Assembly (NCBI GenBank): GCA_028714855.1
Contig: JAQTLP010000006.1
Coordinates: 1-64,000, forward strand
DNA from: Phycisphaerae bacterium
GTDB lineage: Bacteria > Planctomycetota > Phycisphaerae > Sedimentisphaerales > Anaerobacaceae
Length of the DNA: 64,000 nucleotides
Direction of reading: 5' to 3'
The position numbers were made by a program, and so were the translations under genes. Positions 40,904 through 49,785 of this stretch are shown here, piece after piece (position 1 is the first letter of the stretch; each line of letters starts with the position of its first letter). The notes beneath the pieces are model-generated. The model ran no database searches and had not been told where the DNA came from. It was given only the letters and a program-made list of their open reading frames with translations.

Positions 40904-41036
40904 ATGCAAAACGAACCCAATTTTCAAAACCCCCAAAATGAATATAACCCATTATACTGCAAGATATTATATGAGAAATTCAGACTTTTCGATAATGGAA
41001 AAACAAAGCCAAAACAAACCCAATCAAAGCCAATTT
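40904..41036 (+). repeat. MQNEPNF/KPKQTQ element, copy 2
   Basis: Plus-strand text beginning ATGCAAAACGAACCCAATTT translates as MQNEPNFQNPQNEYNP and later KPKQTQSKPIYG. The same beginning and end occur inverted at 6556-6686, where the frame is broken. The element abuts the 3' end of pyrD. There is no RBS, so I class it as a repeat with coding-like text. Confidence 0.65.
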
Positions 41037-42063
41037 ATGGTGTGCCTGTCGAACCAGTCGAAGGGGTTGAATCAGAAGGCGGAGGCGAAGGTTGTGCTGG
41101 CAGCGGAGGTGAAGGTGGATTGATTATCTCCCGGCCAAGTGAGCCGGTCAGGTCTTTTATATTTGTTATATTATGGCCGGCACAATATTTCTTTATGCCA
41201 TCGATGATTTTAACCGTGCAGTTCGGCTCGACGAAATTGGCCGTGCCGACCGCGACCGCCGAGGCGCCGGCGATAATAAATTCGACGGCATCGGAGGCAG
41301 TTCTTATTCCGCCTAAACCTAAAATCGGTATGCCGCGTTCTTTAGCGACCTCGTTATATACCTTATTAACCAGATACACCGCGATTGGCTTTATCACCGG
41401 CCCAGATATTCCGCCTGTCTTATTAGCCAGGACAGGCTTGCGGGTTTCAATATCGATAACCATCGCCGTAAAAGTATTTATCAAGCTAAGCGCATCAGCG
41501 CCTGCTTCAACTGCCGCGCGGGCTATCACGCTTATATCCGTAACACAGGGCGAGAGCTTGACCATCAAGACTTTGTCCCCAGCCGCCTTTTTAGCCGCGG
41601 AAGTAATCTCCGCAACTAAAGCAGGGTCAGTGCCGAAACTTAATCCGCCTTTAGCGACATTGGGACAACTGATATTCAACTCGAACCCCGCTATCGCCTG
41701 CTCGGCAGCCAGCCGCTGCACAACCGCCACATACTCATCAATCGTTTCGCCAGCCACATTAACAAAAACCGGCACCGTGAGCTTGGCGATAAGAGGCAAT
41801 TTCTCCTGGATGAATGCGTCCAGCCCGATATTAGCGAGGCCTATCGCGTTAAGCATCCCGGAATCAGTTTCAGCAACCCGGGGCGGAACGTTGCCTTGCC
41901 GGGGCTTCGCGGTAATACTCTTTGTTATAAAACCGCCAAGCAGATTTATGTTGGTAAAATCAGCCAATTCATCCGCATACCCGCACGTCCCCGACGCCGT
42001 GAACACGGGATTAGCCAGTTTTAACTTTCCAAATTCAACCGATATATCTATAGTCTCTGTCAT
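41035..42063 (-). CDS. pyrD: Dihydroorotate dehydrogenase, class 1B catalytic subunit
   Basis: A 342-residue FMN enzyme. KLANPVFTASGTCGYADEL, NIGLDAFIQEKLP, FELNISCPNVAKGG (with the active-site Cys of class 1B), VMVKLSPCVTDISVIARAA and LGLGGIRTASDAVEFIIAGASAVAVGTANF are all family motifs. With PyrK it oxidises dihydroorotate to orotate using NAD, in pyrimidine synthesis. The normal protein should end near LGREII. Here about 27 Pro/Ser/Thr-rich residues (NPPSPPLPAQPSPPPSDSTP...) continue into repeat DNA, suggesting loss of the original stop. It overlaps pyrK by four bases. Confidence 0.94.
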   Translation of the reverse strand: MTETIDISVEFGKLKLANPVFTASGTCGYADELADFTNINLLGGFITKSITAKPRQGNVPPRVAETDSGMLNAIGLANIGLDAFIQEKLPLIAKLTVPVFVNVAGETIDEYVAVVQRLAAEQAIAGFELNISCPNVAKGGLSFGTDPALVAEITSAAKKAAGDKVLMVKLSPCVTDISVIARAAVEAGADALSLINTFTAMVIDIETRKPVLANKTGGISGPVIKPIAVYLVNKVYNEVAKERGIPILGLGGIRTASDAVEFIIAGASAVAVGTANFVEPNCTVKIIDGIKKYCAGHNITNIKDLTGSLGREIINPPSPPLPAQPSPPPSDSTPSTGSTGTP

Positions 42064-43028
42064 AATTCGAATGCCACCTCTCTGCTATCAAAAACAGGTC
42101 CATCTTTACAGCATAACTTATAAATGGTTTCACTTGAACCATTAACTTTGCATTTAACCGCGCAGCTCTGGCAGAGGCCGAAGCCGCAGGCCATCATCCG
42201 CTCCATACTTATCTGGCAATCGATTTTTTTATCTTCCGCAATTTTGGCCATCCGCGCAAGCATCACCTCCGGACCGCAGCTATAAATAATAGTGTCCTTC
42301 ACCGCCAAGCTGCTCCGCCCAAGCCACTTTGTAAAGCAATCCGTTACAAACCCCTCGTATCCCGCCGAGCCGTCATCCGTCGCAAGCTGCGATTCTACAC
42401 CGACTCTGGCAAATTCGTGCAGAGCGAAACCCAATTGCTGTGAAATCTCATCCGTCGGCCTCTCGAAGGGCAGTTCGGTTTTCGACTTTGCGCCGGCAAA
42501 GGCGATTATTCCCATTTTAGGGTAATCAGCCGCAAGCGTCTTTGCCAGATGAATTAAAGGCCCCGCCCCCATTCCGCCGCTTACGAGCAAGGCCGTCTTT
42601 TTATCCGCCGGTGACTGGAAACCGTTTCCCAAAGGCCCGATTACGCTGACGGATTTGCCCGGTGATAACGACGTCATCCGCAAAGTAGCCGGCCCCAGCG
42701 CGCAATAAAGAATTTCAACTCTGATTTTATCTTTACGGCTGCTGACGTCGCAAAAACTAAACGGCCTCCGCAGCAATATCTTTCGCTCGGACGCGTCCCG
42801 CAAATCTTCCGCTATTGCATCCGTCGGCGGCAGAGGGATACCAGCAAGGTCCAGCTCGGCGAATTGCCCGGGCCTGGCTTTGGCAAAAGCCGCCGCTCCA
42901 TCCCCATAAAATTCCAATCCAAGCCGATAGAACTTCCCCTTGATGTGCTTATTGGCAAACACCGCCGCATCAAACATACCCTTATCAGGCCCGGAACTTT
43001 CATTTGTCATAATCGTCAATGCTTTCAA
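42060..43028 (-). CDS. pyrK: Dihydroorotate dehydrogenase electron transfer subunit
   Basis: A 322-residue FAD/2Fe-2S protein of the ferredoxin reductase superfamily. RPFSFCDV binds FAD, VIGPLGNGF and ALLVSGGMGAGPLIHLAKTLA form the NAD region, and MERMMACGFGLCQSCAVKC supplies cysteines for the 2Fe-2S cluster. It passes electrons from PyrD to NAD. It is longer than the usual roughly 260 residues, with extra sequence in the N-terminal third. It overlaps both neighbours by ATGA-type four-base overlaps, in the order GT4, radical SAM, pyrK, pyrD. Confidence 0.93.
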   Translation of the reverse strand: MKALTIMTNESSGPDKGMFDAAVFANKHIKGKFYRLGLEFYGDGAAAFAKARPGQFAELDLAGIPLPPTDAIAEDLRDASERKILLRRPFSFCDVSSRKDKIRVEILYCALGPATLRMTSLSPGKSVSVIGPLGNGFQSPADKKTALLVSGGMGAGPLIHLAKTLAADYPKMGIIAFAGAKSKTELPFERPTDEISQQLGFALHEFARVGVESQLATDDGSAGYEGFVTDCFTKWLGRSSLAVKDTIIYSCGPEVMLARMAKIAEDKKIDCQISMERMMACGFGLCQSCAVKCKVNGSSETIYKLCCKDGPVFDSREVAFEL

Positions 43029-44164
43029 AAAACCACATAATTGCTCGCTTTTCCAAGCCTTACCCCAACTTTGCCTAATTCTTCAATCCGGCTTAGACGG
43101 CATTGCCGTCGCCGTTCCAAGATTGTCTTTACTGTAACCGGTCCAAGTCCCGGCACTCTCAAAAGCTCCCACTTCGACGCACGGTTAACATTCACCGGAA
43201 ACGTCTCAGGATGCCTTTGCGCCCACGCTTCTTTGGGGTCGCAGGAGAGAGATAAATTACCGTCGTTGTTAAAAACAATGTCCGACTCCTTAAACCCGTA
43301 TTTACGCATCAGGAAATCCACCTGGTAAAGCCGATGCTCCCGCACAAACATATCCTCCGGCTCTTCGAGCCTGGCCTTTTCACCCGGTATAGACTCATTT
43401 CCCAGGCCTTTCTGATAGGCGCTGAAATACACCCTGTGCATTTTCAACCTGTCATACAGTCCCCACATATATTTCACAATTTCCGTATCCGATTCTCCCG
43501 CAGCACCAACGATAAACTGCGTCGTCTGCTTGACCCTTTCATACTTTGCCCCGCGCCCGGTCAATCTGCTTATCAGTTTTATTGGATTGATAATATCCCG
43601 GATATAATTTTTCTTATTCGACAGTTTCGCCAGGTTCATTTCTCCCGGCGTCTCGATATTCAGCGATACGGCACTTGCCAGCGAAACCGCGTCCTCAATC
43701 GCCGCATCACTCGCCCCGGGTATGACCTTCAGATGGATATACCCGCGGAAACGATGTTTCTCACGCAGGAGTCTGGCCACAAGGTTAAGCCTTTCCATCG
43801 TAGTGTCAGCCGACCCAAACACACCGGAGCTTAAAAATAGCCCGAAAACTTTTCTTCTATCGTAATAATCCAGAAACACCTTTGCCGTTTCTTCCGCTCC
43901 GAGGCTGCACCGCCGGATGTTTTCCTTTTCTCTCAACGGACAGTATTTGCAGTCATTAGTGCAGAGGTTCGAAATCAGCGTCTTAAACAGCACACTTTTA
44001 CCCCCGTTTGGAAGCGTTATGGGGTATATCCATTTCCCCTCGCCGCTCCGCCTCCTGTGCTCTTCTTTAGTGCTGCCGCATGCGCACGCCAAATCATACT
44101 GCGCATCGGTGCTGAGTATTTCCAGTTTCTCGCGAGTCCCAGGCTTGCCGACAATCCCTACCAT
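43025..44164 (-). CDS. Radical SAM protein with helix-hairpin-helix end (putative DNA modification/repair)
   Basis: A 379-residue protein. ISNLCTNDCKYCPLR is the radical SAM CxxxCxxC. FGLFLSSGVFGSADTTMERL and GYIHLKVIPGASDAAIEDA follow as in the family described as putative DNA modification/repair radical SAM proteins. The C terminus NVNRASKWELLRVPGLGPVTVKTILERRR is a helix-hairpin-helix, usually a DNA-binding element. In many genomes a uracil-DNA-glycosylase-like protein is its neighbour; none is present here. Instead it shares an operon with pyrimidine genes, which may only be co-transcription. Confidence 0.85.
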   Translation of the reverse strand: MVGIVGKPGTREKLEILSTDAQYDLACACGSTKEEHRRRSGEGKWIYPITLPNGGKSVLFKTLISNLCTNDCKYCPLREKENIRRCSLGAEETAKVFLDYYDRRKVFGLFLSSGVFGSADTTMERLNLVARLLREKHRFRGYIHLKVIPGASDAAIEDAVSLASAVSLNIETPGEMNLAKLSNKKNYIRDIINPIKLISRLTGRGAKYERVKQTTQFIVGAAGESDTEIVKYMWGLYDRLKMHRVYFSAYQKGLGNESIPGEKARLEEPEDMFVREHRLYQVDFLMRKYGFKESDIVFNNDGNLSLSCDPKEAWAQRHPETFPVNVNRASKWELLRVPGLGPVTVKTILERRRQCRLSRIEELGKVGVRLGKASNYVVF

Positions 44165-44182
44165 AAAACTATCCGCCTGCTG

Positions 44183-45559
44183 CTAATGTTCTTTCTTCTC
44201 TAATACCGACGGCTTTTCCCTTTTGAATTTTATCCCTCTGCCGGTTATTATCTCCTTGTCCTCTCTGACAAACTCGATATGCTGAAGCAATGCCCAGCCC
44301 GTATTTTGCCACCTCATCTGGTAACCTCTCTGGTGCGCCTGCTTTTCCATTGAAAGGCGTTTATCTTTATTGAAGACCAGATAATCAAGAGCCTGGGCTA
44401 TCTGCTCGACCGACGGCTCGCCGGGGTCAACCAAAATACCCCGCGTATGCCGTCCCAGGACAAGGCCCGCAGGACAATCCCTGTTTGAAAGTATCAGTTC
44501 CAGTGCGTATCTGAATTTTGTTGCTACAGCAACCCTGCCTGAACCGAGCGTGTCCGCCAGAACACCGCTCGATATTTGCTGCATATCCAGGTACGGCAGC
44601 ACCATAGCATTCGTTGCCCCGTAAAGTCTCAGCAAAGTCTTCTCATCCAGAAACGTGTCGAGAAAGACAACATCGTATGTCTCGAAGTCTGCGTTTCTAA
44701 GCTCTTTGACCTTACACCAGTTCAGCTTAGTTTCTTCCAGAGCCTTGTCTATCACATCCTGATGCCTTCGGTACGCTTCACCGCCTCCTGCCTTTACAAA
44801 TTCAGGGTGGTATTCCCCGCCGATTAGATACACGATATGCTTCCTCTGCTCCTCCGTGCATGATTCCTGCAAAAACCTGCCGTAGCCCCGAATGCTGTAT
44901 TCTAATCCTTTGTCGGGCGACAGAAGTCCTAATGTCGTAATTAAAAAGCGGTCTTTCAGCCCGAACATCTCCTTTATCGCCAACCGGTCATAATACGATG
45001 GATGCTGCATCCTGACACCGTGGTCAATATGTTTAATTTTTGAACGGTCGATTGAGTATGTAGGCGACTCAAGAATCCTTATCGCGCTTTCCGTCGTAAC
45101 GATTAATCCGTCGCTGTATTTGGCAAGTTCCCGTATAACCATTTTTTGGTGGTCGTTCGGTGCATCAAGAACGCTGTGCAGATACACCAGCGTCGTCAGC
45201 CCTTTGGAACTGAATGCCTTTGCCATATCGATAAAATTAGTCCCTTCGCCGGGATTTCCGTTCGCGGACGGGTCAAGACCATACTCGTGTTGTAATATTA
45301 TAATAGTAGGATTTGTGCTCTCGACTGTCCTGGACAGAATGTCCTTTATGGCATGGTTCCACGAGCCAGGATTGTTCTGGTCAATAACCAGGTCCACCGG
45401 AATATCATAAGGCAGGCCTTCGTTATCGATTGCACTGACCCTTATATGGCCGACTTCACCCGTGAAATGCTCCAAGGCATTGGCCAAATCCCGGGAAAAC
45501 GTACCTATCCCGCACCTGCGTGGCGGATATGTGCTCACTATTCGTATATTATACGGCAT
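44183..45559 (-). CDS. Glycosyltransferase, family 4 type
   Basis: A 458-residue GT-B fold protein. IRIVSTYPPRRCGIGTFSRDLANAL is the N-terminal acceptor-side glycine loop. LITTLGLLSPDKGLEYSIRGYGRFL starts the donor domain. The later VLPYLDMQQISSGVLADTLGSGRVAVAT replaces the more typical E-x7-E, with Q/S/D residues, so donor binding may differ. RGILVDPGEPSVEQIAQALDYLVFNKDKRLSM is the usual end. Donor and acceptor sugars are unknown. It is the first gene of the operon that continues with the radical SAM gene 18 bases later. Confidence 0.83.
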   Translation of the reverse strand: MPYNIRIVSTYPPRRCGIGTFSRDLANALEHFTGEVGHIRVSAIDNEGLPYDIPVDLVIDQNNPGSWNHAIKDILSRTVESTNPTIIILQHEYGLDPSANGNPGEGTNFIDMAKAFSSKGLTTLVYLHSVLDAPNDHQKMVIRELAKYSDGLIVTTESAIRILESPTYSIDRSKIKHIDHGVRMQHPSYYDRLAIKEMFGLKDRFLITTLGLLSPDKGLEYSIRGYGRFLQESCTEEQRKHIVYLIGGEYHPEFVKAGGGEAYRRHQDVIDKALEETKLNWCKVKELRNADFETYDVVFLDTFLDEKTLLRLYGATNAMVLPYLDMQQISSGVLADTLGSGRVAVATKFRYALELILSNRDCPAGLVLGRHTRGILVDPGEPSVEQIAQALDYLVFNKDKRLSMEKQAHQRGYQMRWQNTGWALLQHIEFVREDKEIITGRGIKFKREKPSVLEKKEH

Positions 45560-45751
45560 AGCAATTTACCCCTTCCGTTTCCTTTGTAGCGCACATAGAC
45601 TATAATCTTTTGCACAAAAAGAGCAAGAAAATACCTGAAATAGCGCCCTGCAGGTATTTCGCAACGGTGTTCCTGCAAAAAAGTCTTATAAATACACTCA
45701 CAAGGCATCCAAATCCGGCTCCGGATGTCGATTTCTTTTAGCAAAAGCAGA

Positions 45752-45780
45752 TTCAACTTTGTATTCATTTCGGGTATAAT
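45752..45780 (+). promoter_or_regulatory. Promoter of the SorE-like/aldolase/E2 operon
   Basis: TTCAAC (45752-45757), a 17-base spacer, and a perfect TATAAT (45775-45780). Confidence 0.5.
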
Positions 45781-45834
45781 CCGGCTTTCAGTTTCGAAAA
45801 AAGCATGGTATTTGAGAGTGCGACTCTATTGACT

Positions 45835-47517
45835 ATGAAAACACAAAACTCAGCCTATCTGCCGCCGACACAGCACGCCGTGCAACTAATTGGTAAAGAC
45901 AAACTGGTCTTTAATAAACGCAAAGAGGTTTTCACACCCGGCAGAGGCCAGATTCTTTGCAGGGTTGAGGCGGTCGGCCTGTGTTTTTCCGACCTTAAAT
46001 TGCTCAAGCAATTTTCCTCGCACGTCCGCAAGAGCAAAATAATCTCCGGCATTGATTCCGCCGTACTTAGAGAAATTCCCAGTTATGTCCCCAATGAGGC
46101 GCCCGCTGTGCCGGGTCACGAAACAGTGGTGAGAATAGCAGCAGTTGGTCCGGGCGTGAAAAATTTTAAATGCGGTCAGCGATATCTGGTTCAGACCGAT
46201 TACCGCTGGCTGCGCACCGCCGGCTCAAACGCCGCCTTCGGCTACAACTTCGAAGGCGCTCTCCAGGAATATGTGCTGATGGACCAGAGAATTATCACTT
46301 CCCCAAAGGGCGAATCGATGTTACTACCGGTTTCAGAAGAGCTTTCCGCCTCAGCGATAGCTTTGGTGGAGCCATGGGCCTGTGTCGAAGACGCCTACGC
46401 CGCCCCGGAACGGCGAAAATTAAAATCGGACGGCCGGATGCTGGTTGTTGCCGGCGTCGGCGTTGCTGAAGATATTTTTACCGGCTTGTTTAATCACTAT
46501 GGACGTCCGGCGCAAATAACCTGGCTCTCGAAGTTCCCGGCGCAGGCGGGGCTGAATGTTATAAAAACCAACGCAAAAAAAATATCGCAGCTTCCCGATA
46601 CCGCCTATGATGATGTAATTTATTTCGGGTCTGAGCCGGAAGCAGTCGAAGCTTTATTTGCAAAAGTCGCTCCTTATGGCCTTTTCAATATTGTTCTTTG
46701 CGGCGGCAGCCTTCGCAGAGACATTGTCACTATGGTCGGCCGAGTCCATTACAGTAACATTCGAATAATCGGCACCACCGGCTCGGACCCCGCTGAATCT
46801 ATGAAGCATATCCCGGCCGCCGCCGAAATCCGCCCGGACGACAAAATCAATTGTATCGGTGCAGGCGGGCCTATGGGAACAATGCACGTCATTCGAAATA
46901 TCTGTCAGCAAGTCAAAGACGTTAGCGTTTTTGCCGCCGATACAGATGAAGACAGGCTGGCCGCCCTTTCTGAAATAGTTGCGCCTCTTGCCGAAAAGAA
47001 CAACGTCACGTATAAACCTTACAATCCGGCAAAGGTCAAAGTCGAAGATGCTTTTGATTATACAGTATTGATGGCGCCTCTCCCCGAACTGCTGGCCGAT
47101 TCGGTTAAAAACGCCGCTAAGGGGGGCATTATAAACATATTCGCAGGTCTGCCTGCGACGGTTACTGCAAAAATCAATCTCGACGTTTACATAGAAAAGC
47201 AATTGTATTTTGTCGGCACCAGCGGCTCCGTTCTCGAAGATATGAAACGAATGCTGGCCAAAGCCGAATCCGGCCGGCTCGACACCAATGTCTCCGTCGG
47301 AGCTGTTTGCGGACTCGATGGCGCGATTGATGGAATTCGAGCGGTTGAAAACAGGTCGATAACTGGTAAAATTATCGTATACCCGGCCTGCAAAGGTTTA
47401 GCTCTTACGCCGCTGGCAAAGTTAAAAGAAAAAATGCCGCAGGTCGCTGAGTGTCTCAATAATGGATTGTGGACAAAGCAGGCAGAAGAAAAATTGCTGG
47501 AAAGTTTCACGGTTTGA
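45835..47517 (+). CDS. SorE-like (L-sorbose-1-phosphate reductase-type) medium-chain dehydrogenase
   Basis: A 560-residue protein, much longer than a standard 350-410-residue MDR enzyme. The N-terminal 200 residues are an MDR catalytic domain: VEAVGLCFSDLKLL has the zinc Cys and VPGHETVVRIAAVG the His-Glu. KCGQRYLVQTDYRWLRTAGS and GYNFEGALQEYVLMDQRII are close in pattern to SorE. Two Rossmann-like stretches follow (MLVVAGVGVAEDIFTGLF near 205 and KINCIGAGGPMGTMHVIRNIC near 340). No structural-zinc CxxCxxC is present. It probably acts on a sugar or sugar phosphate. The class II aldolase gene overlaps its stop. The start is uncertain: an ATG at 45805 is in frame, and neither has a strong RBS. 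Confidence 0.72.
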   Translation: MKTQNSAYLPPTQHAVQLIGKDKLVFNKRKEVFTPGRGQILCRVEAVGLCFSDLKLLKQFSSHVRKSKIISGIDSAVLREIPSYVPNEAPAVPGHETVVRIAAVGPGVKNFKCGQRYLVQTDYRWLRTAGSNAAFGYNFEGALQEYVLMDQRIITSPKGESMLLPVSEELSASAIALVEPWACVEDAYAAPERRKLKSDGRMLVVAGVGVAEDIFTGLFNHYGRPAQITWLSKFPAQAGLNVIKTNAKKISQLPDTAYDDVIYFGSEPEAVEALFAKVAPYGLFNIVLCGGSLRRDIVTMVGRVHYSNIRIIGTTGSDPAESMKHIPAAAEIRPDDKINCIGAGGPMGTMHVIRNICQQVKDVSVFAADTDEDRLAALSEIVAPLAEKNNVTYKPYNPAKVKVEDAFDYTVLMAPLPELLADSVKNAAKGGIINIFAGLPATVTAKINLDVYIEKQLYFVGTSGSVLEDMKRMLAKAESGRLDTNVSVGAVCGLDGAIDGIRAVENRSITGKIIVYPACKGLALTPLAKLKEKMPQVAECLNNGLWTKQAEEKLLESFTV

Positions 47518-48695
47518 CTTCGATAAATAAAGCATTAGCGGATTTGATAAGTATATCAAACATCACTGGCAAAGATTCTGCCCTTATTCAGGGCGGAGGC
47601 GGCAACACGTCCGTAAAAACGGCGGACGGCAGGTTCATGTATATCAAGGCCAGCGGTACTGATTTGAAGGATATGAATAAACACGCCGGCTGGTGCAAGC
47701 TGCGGCCGGCTCCGGTCCTCGCTATTATAAAGGATAAATCAATAGCCAAACTCGGCATCCAGGCAAGGGAAACTAAAATCGTCAAACGCCTGCTGCTCGC
47801 CTGCGACGGCAAGGCCTCCGCCGGCTCCCGTCCGTCAGTCGAAGCGCACCTGCACGCTATGCTCGGCAAGTGCGTGATTCATTTGCATCCCGTTGCGGTC
47901 TTGTCTTTCGCCTGTGCCAAAAACGGCCGGGCCGAGCTCGAAAAACTGTTTAAAAATGAAAAGTTTCCTCCCCTTTGGGTCCCTTATGCACACCCCGGCT
48001 TTACACTCGCAAATAAATTTGCGAAATTGAACGCTGATTATCAGAATCGATTCGGCGTAAAACCTTCCGTCCTTTTTCTGCAGAAGCATGGACTTATTAT
48101 TTCCGCCGATAGCCCCAACGCCGCTCTGCGACTGCTGCGCAGAGTCATAAATCGATGTGCCGGCAAATTAAAATACCCCAAAGCCACGAGGACAAAACCG
48201 CCAAATCAGCAAATCATTGCTGAAATAAAATCGTGTATTCACGATGCGCTCTATAATGCGACCGGCTGCTGCGCTGCGATAAGTTATTTTTACGACGACG
48301 AAATCGCGGCGTTTTGGCACAAAAAAAATGCACGGAAGCGGCTTTCTCCGCCGGCCTTGACGCCTGATGAATTGCTTTACGCCAACGGCCCGGCAATGTG
48401 GATAGAGGATTGTAATCCGAAAAGAATCGCACGCAGATTGAACCGGTTAATCAAAAAAGGTAAAAATCCCCCTGCTGCTTTTCTGGTTAAAGGCGCCGGA
48501 CTGTTCGTTGCTGCAATAGATAAAATCGCTCCTGCCGTCAGGGACATTGTTAAAAACTCCTTCGTTATCCGCACCAATGCGTCCCGTTTCGGCGGCATTC
48601 TCGCTTTGAATAAACCTGAGCAGGACTTTATTAACCGCTGGGAGGCCGATGCTTTCCGAAAAAAACTGGCAAATGATGCCTCTCCTGTTGTATAA
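47514..48695 (+). CDS. Class II aldolase/adducin domain protein
   Basis: A 393-residue protein. LISISNITGKDSALIQGGGGNTSVKTADGRFMYIKASGTDL is the family start. SVEAHLHAMLGKCVIHLHPVAVLSFACAKN contains the metal-binding His-x-His (HLHP) and upstream Glu, as in fuculose/rhamnulose-1-phosphate aldolases and in the N-terminal domain of YuxG-type proteins. The C-terminal half is unlike simple aldolases and I do not recognise it. I choose the TTG at 47514, overlapping the preceding stop (TTGA), which suggests translational coupling; an ATG at 47469 would overlap by 49 bases. It would cleave a ketose phosphate made by the preceding SorE-like enzyme. Confidence 0.75.
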   Translation: MTSINKALADLISISNITGKDSALIQGGGGNTSVKTADGRFMYIKASGTDLKDMNKHAGWCKLRPAPVLAIIKDKSIAKLGIQARETKIVKRLLLACDGKASAGSRPSVEAHLHAMLGKCVIHLHPVAVLSFACAKNGRAELEKLFKNEKFPPLWVPYAHPGFTLANKFAKLNADYQNRFGVKPSVLFLQKHGLIISADSPNAALRLLRRVINRCAGKLKYPKATRTKPPNQQIIAEIKSCIHDALYNATGCCAAISYFYDDEIAAFWHKKNARKRLSPPALTPDELLYANGPAMWIEDCNPKRIARRLNRLIKKGKNPPAAFLVKGAGLFVAAIDKIAPAVRDIVKNSFVIRTNASRFGGILALNKPEQDFINRWEADAFRKKLANDASPVV

Positions 48696-48721
48696 CTAAT
48701 ACGTAATACGAGGTTTGATAA

Positions 48722-49759
48722 ATGGCAAAGGAAATCAGACTACCACAATTCGGCCAAACGATGGAAGAAGGGACGATTGTTGACTGCCCCGTCAAAATCG
48801 GCGACGAGGTCAGGAAAGGCGATTGTGTTTTCGAGATAGAAATCGACAAAACGACCCTCGAGATGGAATCACCCGCCGACGGCTTTGTAAAATATATTCT
48901 TGTCGAAGTCGGCCGGACTGTCCCTGTCGGTGAGCCGCTAATTGTGCTCGGCGGTAAAGATGAGAAGGTCCCCCATAGTTTTCTTGATTCACTCAAAACC
49001 GCCGTTGCCGCAAAACCAGCCACGCAGCCCGTCTACGCCCCCGCTGCAACTGCTGGAACACCCGACATTAAGGCAGAAGTCAAAGTCGGAAAAATAATAC
49101 CCCTGACAAAGAAGCAAAAATTAATCGCCGATAGAATGCTCAAATCGAAAAGAGAGCTCCCCTGCTTCTATCTGACCGCAAGGGCCGATGTTACCGCCAT
49201 GGTCGAGCTGCGGGACCAATTAAACAAATCCGCCGACATGAAAATTACCTATAATGATTTTATTATAAAAGCCGTTGCAACGGGGCTGCAGAAATTTCCG
49301 CTTATGACAGGCCAATTGGCCGGCAATGCCATAAATCTCCCCCCTTCCATTAATATTGGGCTGGCCGTTTCGACCCCGGATGGCCTCGTCGTCCCTGTTA
49401 TAAAAGACGTTCAGAAAAAGAATATAATGCAAATCGCCGCGGACTCAGCCGCCCTTATCGAAAAGGCCCGCAACGAAAAATTACTGCTCACCGACCTCGA
49501 AGGCGCATGCATTACCATCAGCAATCTCGGTGCTTTTGGAATATACTCCTTTATTCCGATAGTCATCCCCGGCCAGTGCAGCATCCTCGGCATCGGCCAA
49601 ACAACCAACGTCTGCGTCCCGGATAATGGTAATGTTTCGATACGAAAGTTAATGAATATGACGCTTTCGGTGGACCACAAAATTGCAAACGGCGCTTATG
49701 CCGCTCAGTTCCTCGACTTCACAAGAAAACTGCTCGAAGATACTTCTACCTTTGCATAA
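48722..49759 (+). CDS. E2-like 2-oxoacid dehydrogenase acyltransferase lacking a peripheral-subunit-binding domain
   Basis: A 345-residue protein. Residues 1-78 are a lipoyl domain with the lipoylated Lys in IEIDKTTLEMESPADGFV. An Ala/Pro linker follows (about 95-115) and leads directly into the catalytic domain (KIIPLTKKQKLIADRMLKSKRELPCFYL on). The usual binding domain for E1/E3 is absent. The active-site motif DHxxxDG reads DHKIANG: His319 is kept, but the catalytic Asp is Asn323. Trimer-core segments such as NIGLAVSTPDGLVVPVIKDV and ITISNLGAFGIYSF are intact. No E1 or E3 gene is adjacent. It may transfer acyl groups weakly, or act as a lipoyl carrier with a scaffold role. It follows the aldolase gene by 26 bases. 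Confidence 0.85.
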   Translation: MAKEIRLPQFGQTMEEGTIVDCPVKIGDEVRKGDCVFEIEIDKTTLEMESPADGFVKYILVEVGRTVPVGEPLIVLGGKDEKVPHSFLDSLKTAVAAKPATQPVYAPAATAGTPDIKAEVKVGKIIPLTKKQKLIADRMLKSKRELPCFYLTARADVTAMVELRDQLNKSADMKITYNDFIIKAVATGLQKFPLMTGQLAGNAINLPPSINIGLAVSTPDGLVVPVIKDVQKKNIMQIAADSAALIEKARNEKLLLTDLEGACITISNLGAFGIYSFIPIVIPGQCSILGIGQTTNVCVPDNGNVSIRKLMNMTLSVDHKIANGAYAAQFLDFTRKLLEDTSTFA

Positions 49760-49785
49760 TCAATTGACCGCCCGGCGTACTTAAC

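Noticed and set aside
40859-42145. 428-codon plus-strand ORF
   Set aside because: It is the antisense of pyrD extended through the MQNEPNF repeat; pyrD has clear family motifs on the minus strand.
42816-44186. Plus-strand ORFs across pyrK and the radical SAM gene
   Set aside because: Antisense shadows; the minus-strand proteins have intact motifs and four-base overlaps.
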